Assembly (NCBI GenBank): GCA_027531445.1
Contig: JAPZRK010000077.1
Coordinates: 1 to 64,000, forward strand
Direction of reading: 5' to 3'
Length of the DNA: 64,000 nucleotides
Source: Leptospira sp.
GTDB taxonomy: Bacteria > Spirochaetota > Leptospiria > Leptospirales > Leptospiraceae
Shown here: piece by piece, positions 26,153 through 35,019 of the stretch
Numbering within the stretch: position 1 is the stretch's first letter
How the letters are laid out: every line of letters begins with the position of its first letter
The notes under the pieces: generated by a model
What the model was told of the DNA's origin: nothing
Seen by the model: the letters and a program-made list of their open reading frames with translations, nothing else
The model's database searches: none
Program-made: the position numbers and the translations under genes

Positions 26153-27208
26153 TCAAATACCTAGCTTTTTGAAATGTTCCACAGTCTGTCTATACTCTTC
26201 CCACTGTCCTATATCGAACCAATCAGAAGAAGTGATAAATACGCCGACTGTCATACCGTTTCTCTTTGCTCTTTCAATTAACTCTGGCATATCAATCTTT
26301 TCATTTTCTGAAATCAATTTGATAACTTTAGATTTCAAAATATAAAAACCTGTATTAATTATAAAATCATAAGAAGGCTTTTCATCCATTTCAAGATAAC
26401 TGCCCTCTTCGTATTTAATAACTCCATAAGGAATCTTTATGTGTTTTAATAATCCCAAAATCGTAATATCGAATTTGTTATCTAAATGATAACTAAAGAA
26501 ATCATCGAAATTTAAATTAATGATACTATCACAATTTGCTACGATCAATGATTCCTCAGGATCCAATTCAGGAATTAATTTTAAACTCCCTCCAGTACCT
26601 AACGGAGTTTTTTCCTCAACATACTTTATATCGCTGTATTTACTATTATCATTGAAATAAGTTTTAATGATATTCCCTTTGTAAAACAACGAAAGAGTAA
26701 AATTTCTAAAACCATATTTGTAAAAATTGTCCATTATATGTTCTACTATCGTTTTATCACCAAAGGGGATCAACGGTTTCGGCAATATCTTTGTAAATGG
26801 ATCAAGGCGGGTTCCAAAACCTCCGGCCATAATGAATACATTAGCAGCCTTAATCGGGAAATTTAACTCAGGTTCGAATGTTGAAATTAAACCTACAATT
26901 TTCCGACTCAAATCAATGACAGGCACCGCACGTATCTGAAGTTCAATCATCTTATGTTGGATATCTGATAATTTATAATCATCATATACGGCAACAATTG
27001 GATTTCGATTTGCACAAAGTGTAACTGAATCATTTAGTGATGTTTCCTTTAACAGGACTCTCCTAATATCGCCATCAGTAACCGTACCAATAAAAATATC
27101 GTTTTCTATAAGAAATAAGGTACCTAACGAGTTTTTATCGATTTTCTTTAAGGCATCTTTCAGCGATGCGTTTGGAGTAATTAAGTAATCTTCGGAAATT
27201 GGTATCAT
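26153..27208 (-). CDS. CBS-domain sugar-1-phosphate nucleotidyltransferase (PtmE-like)
   Basis: 351 residues. Residues about 5-110 make a CBS pair (GTVTDGDIRRVL, AVPVIDLSRKIVGLIST). From about 122 the nucleotidyltransferase domain begins with IMAGGFGTRLDPFTKILPKPLIPFG in outline, followed by EEKTPLGTGGSL and the metal aspartate in VANCDSII. The same architecture is found in Campylobacter PtmE, a glucosamine-1-phosphate guanylyltransferase that opens the GDP-linked legionaminic acid route. I infer GDP-amino-sugar formation. The CBS pair suggests control by adenine nucleotides. Confidence 0.88.
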   Translation of the reverse strand: MIPISEDYLITPNASLKDALKKIDKNSLGTLFLIENDIFIGTVTDGDIRRVLLKETSLNDSVTLCANRNPIVAVYDDYKLSDIQHKMIELQIRAVPVIDLSRKIVGLISTFEPELNFPIKAANVFIMAGGFGTRLDPFTKILPKPLIPFGDKTIVEHIMDNFYKYGFRNFTLSLFYKGNIIKTYFNDNSKYSDIKYVEEKTPLGTGGSLKLIPELDPEESLIVANCDSIINLNFDDFFSYHLDNKFDITILGLLKHIKIPYGVIKYEEGSYLEMDEKPSYDFIINTGFYILKSKVIKLISENEKIDMPELIERAKRNGMTVGVFITSSDWFDIGQWEEYRQTVEHFKKLGI

Positions 27209-27215
27209 AAAAATT

Positions 27216-28367
27216 TTATAAGTCGTTAAAGCTTTTTTTTAATTTGTTATCTAAGGAGATATTTTTTATTATTTTAAAAACCTTATCACTCGCTCCTCCA
27301 TTTCCATATGGATTTTCGATAGCTTTAAGCGAATCTTGAAATTCTTTCGTATAAAGTCTTTGGATTGCTGATTTGATTGATTCTCTATTTGGATCACATT
27401 GAATGACAGACCTAGCTTGAATCCTTCCTTTTTGTCTATCTCCAATGTTAATTGTACCCTTGCTAAAGCTCGGAACTTCAATTAAGCCACTAGAAGAGTT
27501 ACCTATAACACAATCTACGAACTGAATACAGGATAGGTATTTCAGTTGTCCTAAACTAACGAATGCAATCGAATTTTTATGATTCTCCACAAAGGTATCG
27601 ATCATCTGAATCAATTTACGACCATCATTATCTGAATTTGGATAAGTAAAAATTAGATTTGTATCTTCCAATTTTTCTAAAACATGCAACAACTCGAACA
27701 TTTGTGACTCAGAAGTATCACTTTCCAGAGTCACAGGATGAAATGTTATGAGGAGATTTTTAAGACCAAACTTAAATCCGATTGATCTTTCTAATTCTTC
27801 TTTGTCTAATAGCTTCAACTTTTTGATACTGTCAATGCCTAAGCCACCAACAAAAAAAACTGAGTCTGGATTCTCTCCCAACTGAATCACCCTTTTTCGG
27901 TATTCTTCTGTAGCCACAAAATGAATGTGCGACATTTTCGTAATTGAATGACGAAAGGCCTCATCAAAAGCCCCCTCAGTGCGTTCTCCTCCGTGTAAAT
28001 GAGCAATTGGAATCCGAGCAATTAATGCTGCTGCGGCGGCTGAAAATATTTCAAATCTATCTCCCAGTAATACAACTATATCTGGCTTTAAATCGGAGAA
28101 TGCATCTGCAAAACCCATTAGACCCAATCCCATCGATTTTGAAATGCCCACAGGAGTATCAGAGCTAAGTAGGATTTCTATTTTTTTGTCAATAGTGAAT
28201 CCTTCATCTTCGATGATTCGATATGTAAGTCCAAATTCTGGAGAAAGGTGCATACCGGTTACGACAATTTGTAATTTTAAATCCGAATCATTCTGAATTA
28301 ACTCCATAATCCATCTTAATAGCCCATACTCTGCACGAGTACCAGTCACGATGCAGATTTTTCTCAT
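27216..28367 (-). CDS. neuC: NDP-N-acetyl sugar 2-epimerase, hydrolysing (NeuC/LegG-type)
   Basis: 383 residues, full length for this GT-B-like family. Motifs: VTGTRAEYGLLRW at the N-terminus, LLGDRFEIFSAAAAA, HLHGGERTEGAFDEAFRHSI in outline, and NSSSGLIEVPSF. It cleaves the nucleotide from an NDP-N-acetylated sugar with inversion at C-2, giving the mannose-configured sugar that NeuB condenses. It overlaps neuB by four bases. With the PtmE-like gene next to it, the GDP-linked LegG role is more likely than UDP-GlcNAc/NeuC. Confidence 0.93.
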   Translation of the reverse strand: MRKICIVTGTRAEYGLLRWIMELIQNDSDLKLQIVVTGMHLSPEFGLTYRIIEDEGFTIDKKIEILLSSDTPVGISKSMGLGLMGFADAFSDLKPDIVVLLGDRFEIFSAAAAALIARIPIAHLHGGERTEGAFDEAFRHSITKMSHIHFVATEEYRKRVIQLGENPDSVFFVGGLGIDSIKKLKLLDKEELERSIGFKFGLKNLLITFHPVTLESDTSESQMFELLHVLEKLEDTNLIFTYPNSDNDGRKLIQMIDTFVENHKNSIAFVSLGQLKYLSCIQFVDCVIGNSSSGLIEVPSFSKGTINIGDRQKGRIQARSVIQCDPNRESIKSAIQRLYTKEFQDSLKAIENPYGNGGASDKVFKIIKNISLDNKLKKSFNDL

Positions 28368-29368
28368 ATCAAATCATCTTCTTGATAATCTTTTAAAGCT
28401 ATCTTTCCTAGGACTTCCAACCAGTTCATTGGAGAAATTCCGTTTCCCGGTCGCTTAACAGAGAGATTCTCCTCTGTAAAAATGTCGCCTTTCTTTATAT
28501 TCTTTTTTGCAACGATTGACTTTCTAGCTATTGGAATATTTTTGATTTCGGAAGGCGTTGGTGTCTTTATTCCATCACCTAGCGCTTGTTCGATATTTCT
28601 TATCCCAGCTACCATGGCATTAAGCTCATTTGGTTCTATACTTGCTTTATGATCCGGCCCCGACATTCTTCTATCTAAGGTTAGATGTTTCTCTATTATT
28701 GATGCGCCTAATGCGACAGCCGCAAGTGAAATTTCGATTCCAACAGTGTGATCAGAATAACCAACCTTTACCCCAAAAGCATTCTGAATCGTCTTCATTG
28801 CATTCAAGTTAACCTCAGACATGGGTGCTGGGTATTCAGATGTACAGTGTAAAATAGTAATTATACTTCTACTAGTTCCAGACTTCTCTAAAACATTAAT
28901 AGCAGCTTCAATTTCGCCTAGGTTGGACATTCCTGATGAAAGAATTATCGGTTCACCAAAAGATCCAATTTTTTTTAAAAATGGAAGATTTGTAATCTCT
29001 CCACTAGGTATTTTCCAAAGTGATATCTTTAATTTTTTCAGCAATTCTATGCTTTCAAAGTCAAACGGTGTTGATAAAAACTTTATATTGTTTTTTTTAC
29101 ATGTTTCAATTAGCTGAAGATGATCATCAGATGTAAGTTCCAACTTTTTGAGCATTTCGATCTGCGTCTCTGATGATTTTGTATTTTCTGTCTGATATTC
29201 TGCTTTGAGTGCACTTTTCGCTGCTAGTTCTGTAGCTTGAAATGTTTGAAACTTTATATAGTCTGCGCCTGAAGACGCCGCAACTTCGATTAATTCTTTT
29301 GCAATGTTTAAATCACCATTGTGATTCACTCCTGCTTCAGCAATTATTATTGTTTTTGGGATATTCAT
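28364..29368 (-). CDS. neuB: N-acetylneuraminate/legionaminate synthase
   Basis: Protein of 334 residues, the normal NeuB/LegI length. The barrel starts IIAEAGVNHNGDLNIAKEL, continues with DYIKFQTF, ILHCTSEYPAP, GYSDHTVGIE and EKHLTLDRRMSGPDHK in outline, and ends with an antifreeze-like SAF domain (LSVKRPGNGISP). It condenses phosphoenolpyruvate with an N-acyl mannosamine-type sugar to a nonulosonic acid. It differs from the three-domain NeuB near 19-22 kb, so the locus has two independent synthases. Confidence 0.95.
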   Translation of the reverse strand: MNIPKTIIIAEAGVNHNGDLNIAKELIEVAASSGADYIKFQTFQATELAAKSALKAEYQTENTKSSETQIEMLKKLELTSDDHLQLIETCKKNNIKFLSTPFDFESIELLKKLKISLWKIPSGEITNLPFLKKIGSFGEPIILSSGMSNLGEIEAAINVLEKSGTSRSIITILHCTSEYPAPMSEVNLNAMKTIQNAFGVKVGYSDHTVGIEISLAAVALGASIIEKHLTLDRRMSGPDHKASIEPNELNAMVAGIRNIEQALGDGIKTPTPSEIKNIPIARKSIVAKKNIKKGDIFTEENLSVKRPGNGISPMNWLEVLGKIALKDYQEDDLI

Positions 29369-29370
29369 TT

Positions 29371-29949
29371 TTACTTAAATAAAATGTTGGCTTTTACAAA
29401 GCTATTATCCGGTATAACGGTTGATTGTTTAGTGACCGATGCGCTTCCCAAAAAAGATTCTCTTCCAATCTTTACTCCACCATTAACGATCGCACCAGTT
29501 GCTACATGACAAAAGTCCCCAACTTCTGCATCGTGCTCAATAAGCGATTTAGAATTGATTATACAGTGTTCCCCGACATGGGCACCGGCGTTAATCATAG
29601 CAAAATGCATTACTATAGTTCCCGCGCCAATGGATGCATGTTTTGAGACGTAGGCCAAAGGAGAAACCAAAGTTGGGAATATTGCCGAGGAACCTTGGAA
29701 CATAGATGAAATTTTCAAACGAACATCAGGTTTCCCGATTTGACCTATCGTTAAATGAAAATAATTATAAGATTTAAGCAAAGCTGGTATATCTTTATCA
29801 GTTCCTATTATTTCATACCCAAGCACTTTGTTCCCAATTTTCTCATTTTGGTCAACTATACCAGCAATTTTGAAGCGATTTTCCATCTCAATTACATCGA
29901 TACATGACACACAATGTCCACCACCACCTATGAGTATAATCTCGATCAT
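29371..29949 (-). CDS. NeuD/LegH-type sugar O/N-acetyltransferase
   Basis: 193 residues from MIEIILIGGGGHCVS. The N-terminal Rossmann-like PglD domain (GGGGHCVSCIDVIE) and the C-terminal hexapeptide beta-helix (SIGAGTIVMHFAMINAGAHVGEHC in outline, VKIGRESFLGSASV) are characteristic of NeuD/PglD acetyltransferases, which use acetyl-CoA. Between a LegC-type aminotransferase and neuB it most likely N-acetylates the newly introduced 4-amino group (LegH role). The ATG overlaps the upstream stop as ATGA; the 15-codon upstream extension is not used. Confidence 0.92.
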   Translation of the reverse strand: MIEIILIGGGGHCVSCIDVIEMENRFKIAGIVDQNEKIGNKVLGYEIIGTDKDIPALLKSYNYFHLTIGQIGKPDVRLKISSMFQGSSAIFPTLVSPLAYVSKHASIGAGTIVMHFAMINAGAHVGEHCIINSKSLIEHDAEVGDFCHVATGAIVNGGVKIGRESFLGSASVTKQSTVIPDNSFVKANILFK

Positions 29950-31088
29950 TTTTTTATACCGCTCGGGATGTTGACCAATCGATCTGTTAACCAATATGAA
30001 TTCTCTAACGAATCAGAGATCGAATTTGTATACATAGGCAGAGTATTGAGTAAATTCCAAGCAGGCCTAGTCATCACTTTATTTTCATTGGTATATTTCA
30101 AAAATTCATCCCTTTCGGACTTAGAATTGAGTAAAATAGTATTTAACCAAAAATTAGGATCATCGCCATCTAACCCGCGCACAACCTGTATATTTGATTT
30201 GTTAAATAAGTCTATATACTTTGCTGCTAGAGCCCTTTTCTCTGTCAAAAAATCGGCTAGATTCTCAAGTTGGCCGCAGGCAAGTGCTGCATTCAAATTT
30301 GGCATTCTATAATTATAACCGATCTCATCGTGGTTATATTCCCATTGATGTGGAATTTTAGCAGTTGTCGTAAGATGCTTTAATCTTTTTCCAAGTTGGA
30401 CGTCATCCGTAATGATCGCTCCCCCACCACCTGATGTTAAGGTTTTGTTTCCATTAAAACTAAATATTCCTAGTTTACCAATTCTCCCTGTATGAATAAG
30501 ATTAGAAGTACTTCCCAATGACTCTGCCGCGTCTTCTATCACTATAATATTATACTCATTTGCAATTTCCACGATCTCTTTGATTCGACATGGAATTCCA
30601 AAGGTATGCATCGGAACAATGGCCTTTATTTGACTATTGGTTAATTTATTTATAGCCTTAGAATCTACTAACTGAACATTGTTTTTTAGAAATCTATGAA
30701 GCGCTAACGGAGATAATCCTAAAGTATCAAGATCAACGTCTAGAAAAACTGGCTTAGCACCTGAGTAAGAAATAGCATTCGCAGTTGCTACAAAGCTAAG
30801 TGCTTGAGTAATTACCTCATCACCACTCTGAATGCCCATTGCATGTAGAGATGCATGAAGAGCCGATGTACCATTGACCGTTGCTACAGCAAACTTAGCA
30901 CCCGTTACCTCCCTTAAACCTTCTTCAAACTTATCTACATAAGCACCAACGGAAGAAACATAAGTAGAATCAATCGCATCAATAACATATTTCTTTTCAT
31001 TTCCCCGAAAAACTGGGGAGTGCAAAGGAATATAGTCATCAATTTGAGAATAATAATTTCGGACAAATTGAATAAAAAACTCAAACAT
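29946..31088 (-). CDS. LegC-family PLP aminotransferase
   Basis: 380 residues starting MFEFFIQFVRNYY, then IPLHSPVFRGNEKKYV and VSSVGAYVDKFEE, which are diagnostic for the LegC family of NDP-4-keto-sugar aminotransferases. The PLP lysine is in SFNGNKTLTSGGGG and the cofactor aspartate in VIEDAAESLG. It is the first gene after the only sizeable intergenic gap, directly downstream of a candidate promoter, and is translationally coupled to the acetyltransferase. It should make the 4-amino-4,6-dideoxy sugar on the way to legionaminic acid. Confidence 0.93.
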   Translation of the reverse strand: MFEFFIQFVRNYYSQIDDYIPLHSPVFRGNEKKYVIDAIDSTYVSSVGAYVDKFEEGLREVTGAKFAVATVNGTSALHASLHAMGIQSGDEVITQALSFVATANAISYSGAKPVFLDVDLDTLGLSPLALHRFLKNNVQLVDSKAINKLTNSQIKAIVPMHTFGIPCRIKEIVEIANEYNIIVIEDAAESLGSTSNLIHTGRIGKLGIFSFNGNKTLTSGGGGAIITDDVQLGKRLKHLTTTAKIPHQWEYNHDEIGYNYRMPNLNAALACGQLENLADFLTEKRALAAKYIDLFNKSNIQVVRGLDGDDPNFWLNTILLNSKSERDEFLKYTNENKVMTRPAWNLLNTLPMYTNSISDSLENSYWLTDRLVNIPSGIKK

Positions 31089-31261
31089 TATTGATGATTC
31101 ATTTATTAGATGTAAGATTTTTTGGGTTTACAAACGATACTAACGAGAATAAAAAACGATTATCTGCTTTTTTATCAGAAATTCACCGAATACAATAAAT
31201 GGCGGATTACTTAACACCGAACAAATAAAATCATTACCCTAGATAAACAAGATTATCGAGT
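31089..31261. other. Longest intergenic gap of the window
   Basis: The gap is AT-rich and non-coding, with stops in all frames. Besides the candidate promoter at its left end, I see only a weak A-tract/T-tract pair (AAAAAGC...CGTTTTTT on the minus strand) that is too AT-rich to call a terminator. It separates the methyltransferase pair from the nonulosonic acid genes and is the natural operon boundary. Confidence 0.6.
31105..31133 (-). promoter_or_regulatory. Candidate sigma-70-type promoter before the nonulosonic acid operon
   Basis: On the minus strand TTGTAA (4 of 6 matches to TTGACA) and TCTAAT (5 of 6 to TATAAT) are separated by exactly 17 bases, with the -10 element about 16 bases upstream of the LegC-type ATG. 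It lies in the longest gap of the window. The implied leader is very short. In such AT-rich DNA matches like this occur by chance, so this is a prediction only. Confidence 0.4.
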
Positions 31262-31951
31262 TCATTTAAGTCCAAAAGTTATGATCCCATCGTCATGAGT
31301 CCAGGCTTTCCCTGATTTAAAGGATGAATGAAAAAAATCTAAATCCCTATGTTTTGAAAGGTAGTCTTTAAAATATTTCTCTGCACCAGTAAATCCATCG
31401 ATTACCTCTCTACCATACAATTGATCACTTTTAAAAAAAGCATTTTGTAAAATAAAGATATTTGTATCCGATGATTTAAAATACTTTAGAATATTCTCCA
31501 TCATGTGATCTAAATCTTGTAAAATGTACCATAACATATTCACTACGAGAATTATGTTGAATTTACCTTTAAGATTATCGTTATATTGAACAATATTACT
31601 CTCAATAAAGTTTATACCCGATCCATGAATACCCTTTGCTCGCCGAATAGCTTCCGGTGAAATATCCAAACCTGTAAAACTAAGATCAGGAAATTTTGAT
31701 TTTAGCTGAGCGGTAACATATCCAAGACCACAACCAAACTCAGCAACATCGGCATTCTTTAAATCGTATAGATCAAGAATCATACTTAAGGTATCGGTTA
31801 ACGTCCTACGAGCATTTTTATAATATGCGCTCATTTCTTTATCAGAATCGTCCTCAGATTGATTCCAAGGGTCTTCTTGATCTAAGTACAACTGATTGAA
31901 ATTTCCTACGAATTTGATACCAGATTCGTCTTTTTTAAAAACATAGTCCAT
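31262..31951 (-). CDS. Class I SAM-dependent methyltransferase
   Basis: 229 residues. The N-terminus has YLDQEDPWNQ, seen in NodS-like methyltransferases, then motif I ADVAEFGCGLGYVTAQLK near 68 and LSFTGLDISPEAIRRAK. The acidic loop and VVNMLWYILQDL follow. It likely methylates a hydroxyl, amino or carboxyl group of a sugar. It is the last gene before the gap, following another methyltransferase by six bases. Target unknown. Confidence 0.85.
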   Translation of the reverse strand: MDYVFKKDESGIKFVGNFNQLYLDQEDPWNQSEDDSDKEMSAYYKNARRTLTDTLSMILDLYDLKNADVAEFGCGLGYVTAQLKSKFPDLSFTGLDISPEAIRRAKGIHGSGINFIESNIVQYNDNLKGKFNIILVVNMLWYILQDLDHMMENILKYFKSSDTNIFILQNAFFKSDQLYGREVIDGFTGAEKYFKDYLSKHRDLDFFHSSFKSGKAWTHDDGIITFGLK

Positions 31952-31957
31952 ATCGAA

Positions 31958-32947
31958 TTAAACCTTTTTTGCTACTACTAACATATTCCCCGCGGATTTA
32001 GTTTTTACTAGATAATCATTGAACAGATCAAAAAATATATGATCATTGCTTAAGCGACTAATTAAAAACTCTTCTAGTGGAGAATATTGATCTTTTTTGT
32101 AATTTTTCAAAACATAACTTATATCCAAACTTGCATTGAGAGTTTGAATATCCACAATCTCAAAGCCGGCATTTTTCAGTAATATCTTGATATTTTCAGT
32201 ATTATATAAATTCACATGTCCTGGAGGTAGCAGTTGGACATGAGTTGTTCTCATAACGCTCCATTCAAAGCTATATGTATTTGGTGTACTGAAAAAAAAG
32301 TGCCCACCAGGCTTCAATAAATCTTTAATTTTTTTCAAAAAAACAGTAGGCTCCGTTAAATGTTCAACGGTGTCCCACAATGTTACACCATCAAAATATG
32401 AATCTGGCTTGGATAGGGAATATATATTCTCATTTAACACCTCCAAACCATCATACTTTTCTTTTAAATAAATGCAGGCCTTTTCATTTAAATCGCATGC
32501 AGTTAACTTAAACGGATTTCCCTTCCTAAATAAAGCTTCAATGAATATCCCTATCGCCGATCCTACATCTAACAGTCTTGCTGGTGAACTAAGGTATTTT
32601 TCAATTTCGATGATTCTACGATCAAAAATGGGTATTCGATTCTCAAATGAATCCATAAAAAATTTATTCTCAAAATCTTTTAAATCACTATTGTAATAAT
32701 AATCTAAAGCTTCTAGAGAAGGGAAAGGATTGGTAAAAATATGCCCACACTCCTCACATTTATCCATTTCATAACCAAAACATTCTGTATAGAAATGAAT
32801 TTTATTTGATTCACAAATAGGACATCTGTAAACCTTCTCTAATTTTGAAAATTGCTTATGGATTTCATCTGAAACCTGTTGCATTTTTTCCTTTAAGAAT
32901 TGTTGCTTCTCTAAGGTATGTATCTCATCGAAGAATATTTTTTTCAA
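31958..32947 (-). CDS. Zinc-ribbon class I SAM-dependent methyltransferase
   Basis: A 329-residue protein with CPIC and CEEC zinc-ribbon pairs (near 42 and 59), then motif I RLLDVGSAIGIFIEAL near 118 and VTLWDTVEHLTEP, as in Methyltransf_23-type enzymes. The usual third glycine of GxGxG is replaced (VGSAIG). It belongs to a set with a radical SAM enzyme and a class III aminotransferase and may methylate the amino group or a hydroxyl of their product. Confidence 0.86.
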   Translation of the reverse strand: MKKIFFDEIHTLEKQQFLKEKMQQVSDEIHKQFSKLEKVYRCPICESNKIHFYTECFGYEMDKCEECGHIFTNPFPSLEALDYYYNSDLKDFENKFFMDSFENRIPIFDRRIIEIEKYLSSPARLLDVGSAIGIFIEALFRKGNPFKLTACDLNEKACIYLKEKYDGLEVLNENIYSLSKPDSYFDGVTLWDTVEHLTEPTVFLKKIKDLLKPGGHFFFSTPNTYSFEWSVMRTTHVQLLPPGHVNLYNTENIKILLKNAGFEIVDIQTLNASLDISYVLKNYKKDQYSPLEEFLISRLSNDHIFFDLFNDYLVKTKSAGNMLVVAKKV

Positions 32948-32951
32948 AAGA

Positions 32952-33863
32952 TCAATCCTCTTCGATATTTATCCAAGCGTTTACATGATTAAATCCGTGT
33001 AATGTACCATCTGCATCACACTCCTTACAAGGAGACTTATCTCTTTTTCCTTGTATCAATTCATTGCGCATCCTTTTCATTCGTGGACTTAGCCAAACAC
33101 CCAGAAGCGTATCAGAGAAAACATTTCCCAATTTTACTTTTTTTGCCCAATCCTGTACGCAAAGTAAAAGATCACCGTTCCAATCAATTGCAAGTGAGTA
33201 AGCTAAATAGTGACAAGGTTTGATTGTATTCTTATGATCAATGGTAGAAGTAACTATATCAGTATTATTTAAAACTCCTCCCCTATTGGTCAGTTTAATT
33301 CCAAAACCATCCTCTCCAGAGTGCCATCTATCACGTAGAATAAACTTATCTGTCGAAATGCCTGCTTCGTTAAACATATTTTTGAATTTTTCGACTTGTT
33401 CTGGTCCATCATACATACTTACGCACATGAAGGAAAGTCCAGCATCATACAATTTTACAAGAACATCCGGTTTTAGATAATCACCATTTGTAACGATTTC
33501 TGTTCTTACTTCCTTTCCAAATATTTTGATAATATTTATGATTTCCGGATGCAATAATGGTTCACCGTATCCACAGAAAACAACTCCTCCCTGATAATCC
33601 AAAGAAACCAATTCATCTTTGATTTTTTGAAGTAGATGAATACCCATATGTAACTTTTGGTTAGGATACAAATTCTTATCATACCTAGGACAAAAGACAC
33701 ATTGTCTATTACATAATTCAGTTAAACTAATATCTATCCAACTAAAGAGTGGAACTCCACCATTCAATAGTTGCACATTGTCAACAAAATCCGATTTTCT
33801 TACCATGTTTTGTTTTGTTTTTTCTGTGATTTCGGCTTCCAAAATCTTTTTAAGATGTTCCAT
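32952..33863 (-). CDS. Radical SAM/SPASM domain protein
   Basis: Protein of 303 residues with cluster motif C51-x3-C55-x2-C58 (CNRQCVFC), the SAM loop FCGYGEPLLHPE and SPASM-type cysteines at the C-terminus (LLLCVQDW, SPCKECDADG). It lies four bases before a methyltransferase and 14 bases after a class III aminotransferase gene. Together these suggest radical modification of an amino sugar or amino acid substituent. The substrate is not identifiable. Confidence 0.87.
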   Translation of the reverse strand: MEHLKKILEAEITEKTKQNMVRKSDFVDNVQLLNGGVPLFSWIDISLTELCNRQCVFCPRYDKNLYPNQKLHMGIHLLQKIKDELVSLDYQGGVVFCGYGEPLLHPEIINIIKIFGKEVRTEIVTNGDYLKPDVLVKLYDAGLSFMCVSMYDGPEQVEKFKNMFNEAGISTDKFILRDRWHSGEDGFGIKLTNRGGVLNNTDIVTSTIDHKNTIKPCHYLAYSLAIDWNGDLLLCVQDWAKKVKLGNVFSDTLLGVWLSPRMKRMRNELIQGKRDKSPCKECDADGTLHGFNHVNAWINIEED

Positions 33864-33877
33864 ACTTATTTCCTATT

Positions 33878-34993
33878 TTAAACTTGATTGATATTATAAA
33901 TTGAGGGGAAGATTAAGAGATTTGTATTAATGTATATTTTTTCTTTCTCTACGATATTTCTAGCAGTTTGCATTAGTGACTTTCCATTTTCTAAAAAACC
34001 CCTAGCTGAGCTTTGTTTGTCATCCTGTTTCTCTAAGATAATTCTACCGAAACCGCCACCCTTTGCTACTTTAAATTGAGTACCATTTAATATTTCGGTT
34101 ATTCTCGCTATAAGTTCATTCAGGTTTTTTTCTAAAATTCGAAAGTCTAAGGCCAATAATCTTATTAAGTTTAATTGCATCATTTTAATTTGAAAAGGAG
34201 ATGCAGAAAATGTTCCACCCCAAAAAATTGCCTGCTCTTTTAACAAAGCTGCCAATTCCTTCGTGACGAGAACTATGCCTATGGGGAAACCACCACCGAT
34301 TGCTTTTCCAAAAACGACAATATCAGGTTTTGCATTTCTCGAAGAGGTCGTCGATCCAAACCTGGTACGAAACCCAGTGATTACCTCATCTGCAATCAAT
34401 AACACGCGATTATCGACCAAAATTTTCCTTTTATTACTATCTAGCTCACTTAAGATATCTAAAGATGGATCGGCTCCTTGGTTTGGTTCTACCAAGATAC
34501 CAGCAATCTCACTAAAATCTGCCTTATCAAAAAATTCTTTTAAATCTTGAAAGAAAATAGAATTACTCTGCGACTCAATAGGGATTCCATCCGACAGAAT
34601 TCTAGATTTATTCCCCTCAAATAAAAAAGCATCATCCGAACCATGCCAAAATTTACTAATGATCGCTATCTTATCTTTCTTTGTAACTGCTCGGGCGAGT
34701 CTGCAGGCTCTGTGAATGGCTCCCGAACCGCTAGTTTGAAATCCAACTGCACCGATTTCAAAATCTACTGTTTTACCAATCAAATCCTCAAATTCTTGAT
34801 TAAAGTAGTTTCCCTCTGGCAAAAGAAAATTGGTTTCATACATTGAGGAACTAAGCTTCTCGTGTCCGAAAATCAAAGTGCCAGAACCTAACCAACAATC
34901 AAAAAACTTTTCACCATTTTCAGAGATTAAAAATGGACCACTTCCCGAAACAAGATTGGGTGTTGACTTTAAATTTGAATTGAGTATGTGCAT
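33878..34993 (-). CDS. Class III PLP aminotransferase (glutamate-1-semialdehyde aminomutase-like)
   Basis: 371 residues, about 50 shorter than typical HemL. The PLP lysine is in VVFGKAIGGGFPIG, the ring-nitrogen aspartate in IADEVITGFRTRFG, and the phosphate-binding TSGSGAIHRACRLAR is present near 86. HemL itself would be in a haem operon; here it lies between an ABC transporter and a radical SAM gene, so it probably aminates or moves an amino group on a sugar or attached acid. A shortened N-terminus suggests a specialised member. Confidence 0.87.
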   Translation of the reverse strand: MHILNSNLKSTPNLVSGSGPFLISENGEKFFDCWLGSGTLIFGHEKLSSSMYETNFLLPEGNYFNQEFEDLIGKTVDFEIGAVGFQTSGSGAIHRACRLARAVTKKDKIAIISKFWHGSDDAFLFEGNKSRILSDGIPIESQSNSIFFQDLKEFFDKADFSEIAGILVEPNQGADPSLDILSELDSNKRKILVDNRVLLIADEVITGFRTRFGSTTSSRNAKPDIVVFGKAIGGGFPIGIVLVTKELAALLKEQAIFWGGTFSASPFQIKMMQLNLIRLLALDFRILEKNLNELIARITEILNGTQFKVAKGGGFGRIILEKQDDKQSSARGFLENGKSLMQTARNIVEKEKIYINTNLLIFPSIYNINQV

Positions 34994-35019
34994 ATAATTA
35001 CCTTTAAAATAAATACGAA

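Noticed and set aside
29950..29994. N-terminal extension of the NeuD-type acetyltransferase
   Set aside because: The extension overlaps the end of the LegC-type gene; the ATG in ATGA directly precedes the conserved IILIGGGGH strand.
31141..31175. Possible terminator from an A-tract/T-tract pair
   Set aside because: The stem would be almost only A-T pairs with mismatches (AAAAAGC against CGTTTTTT) and no GC core, so it is not a credible intrinsic terminator.
33878..34993. hemL (glutamate-1-semialdehyde aminomutase of haem synthesis)
   Set aside because: The active site fits the class, but the protein is about 50 residues short and is flanked by an ABC transporter and a radical SAM gene, not haem genes.
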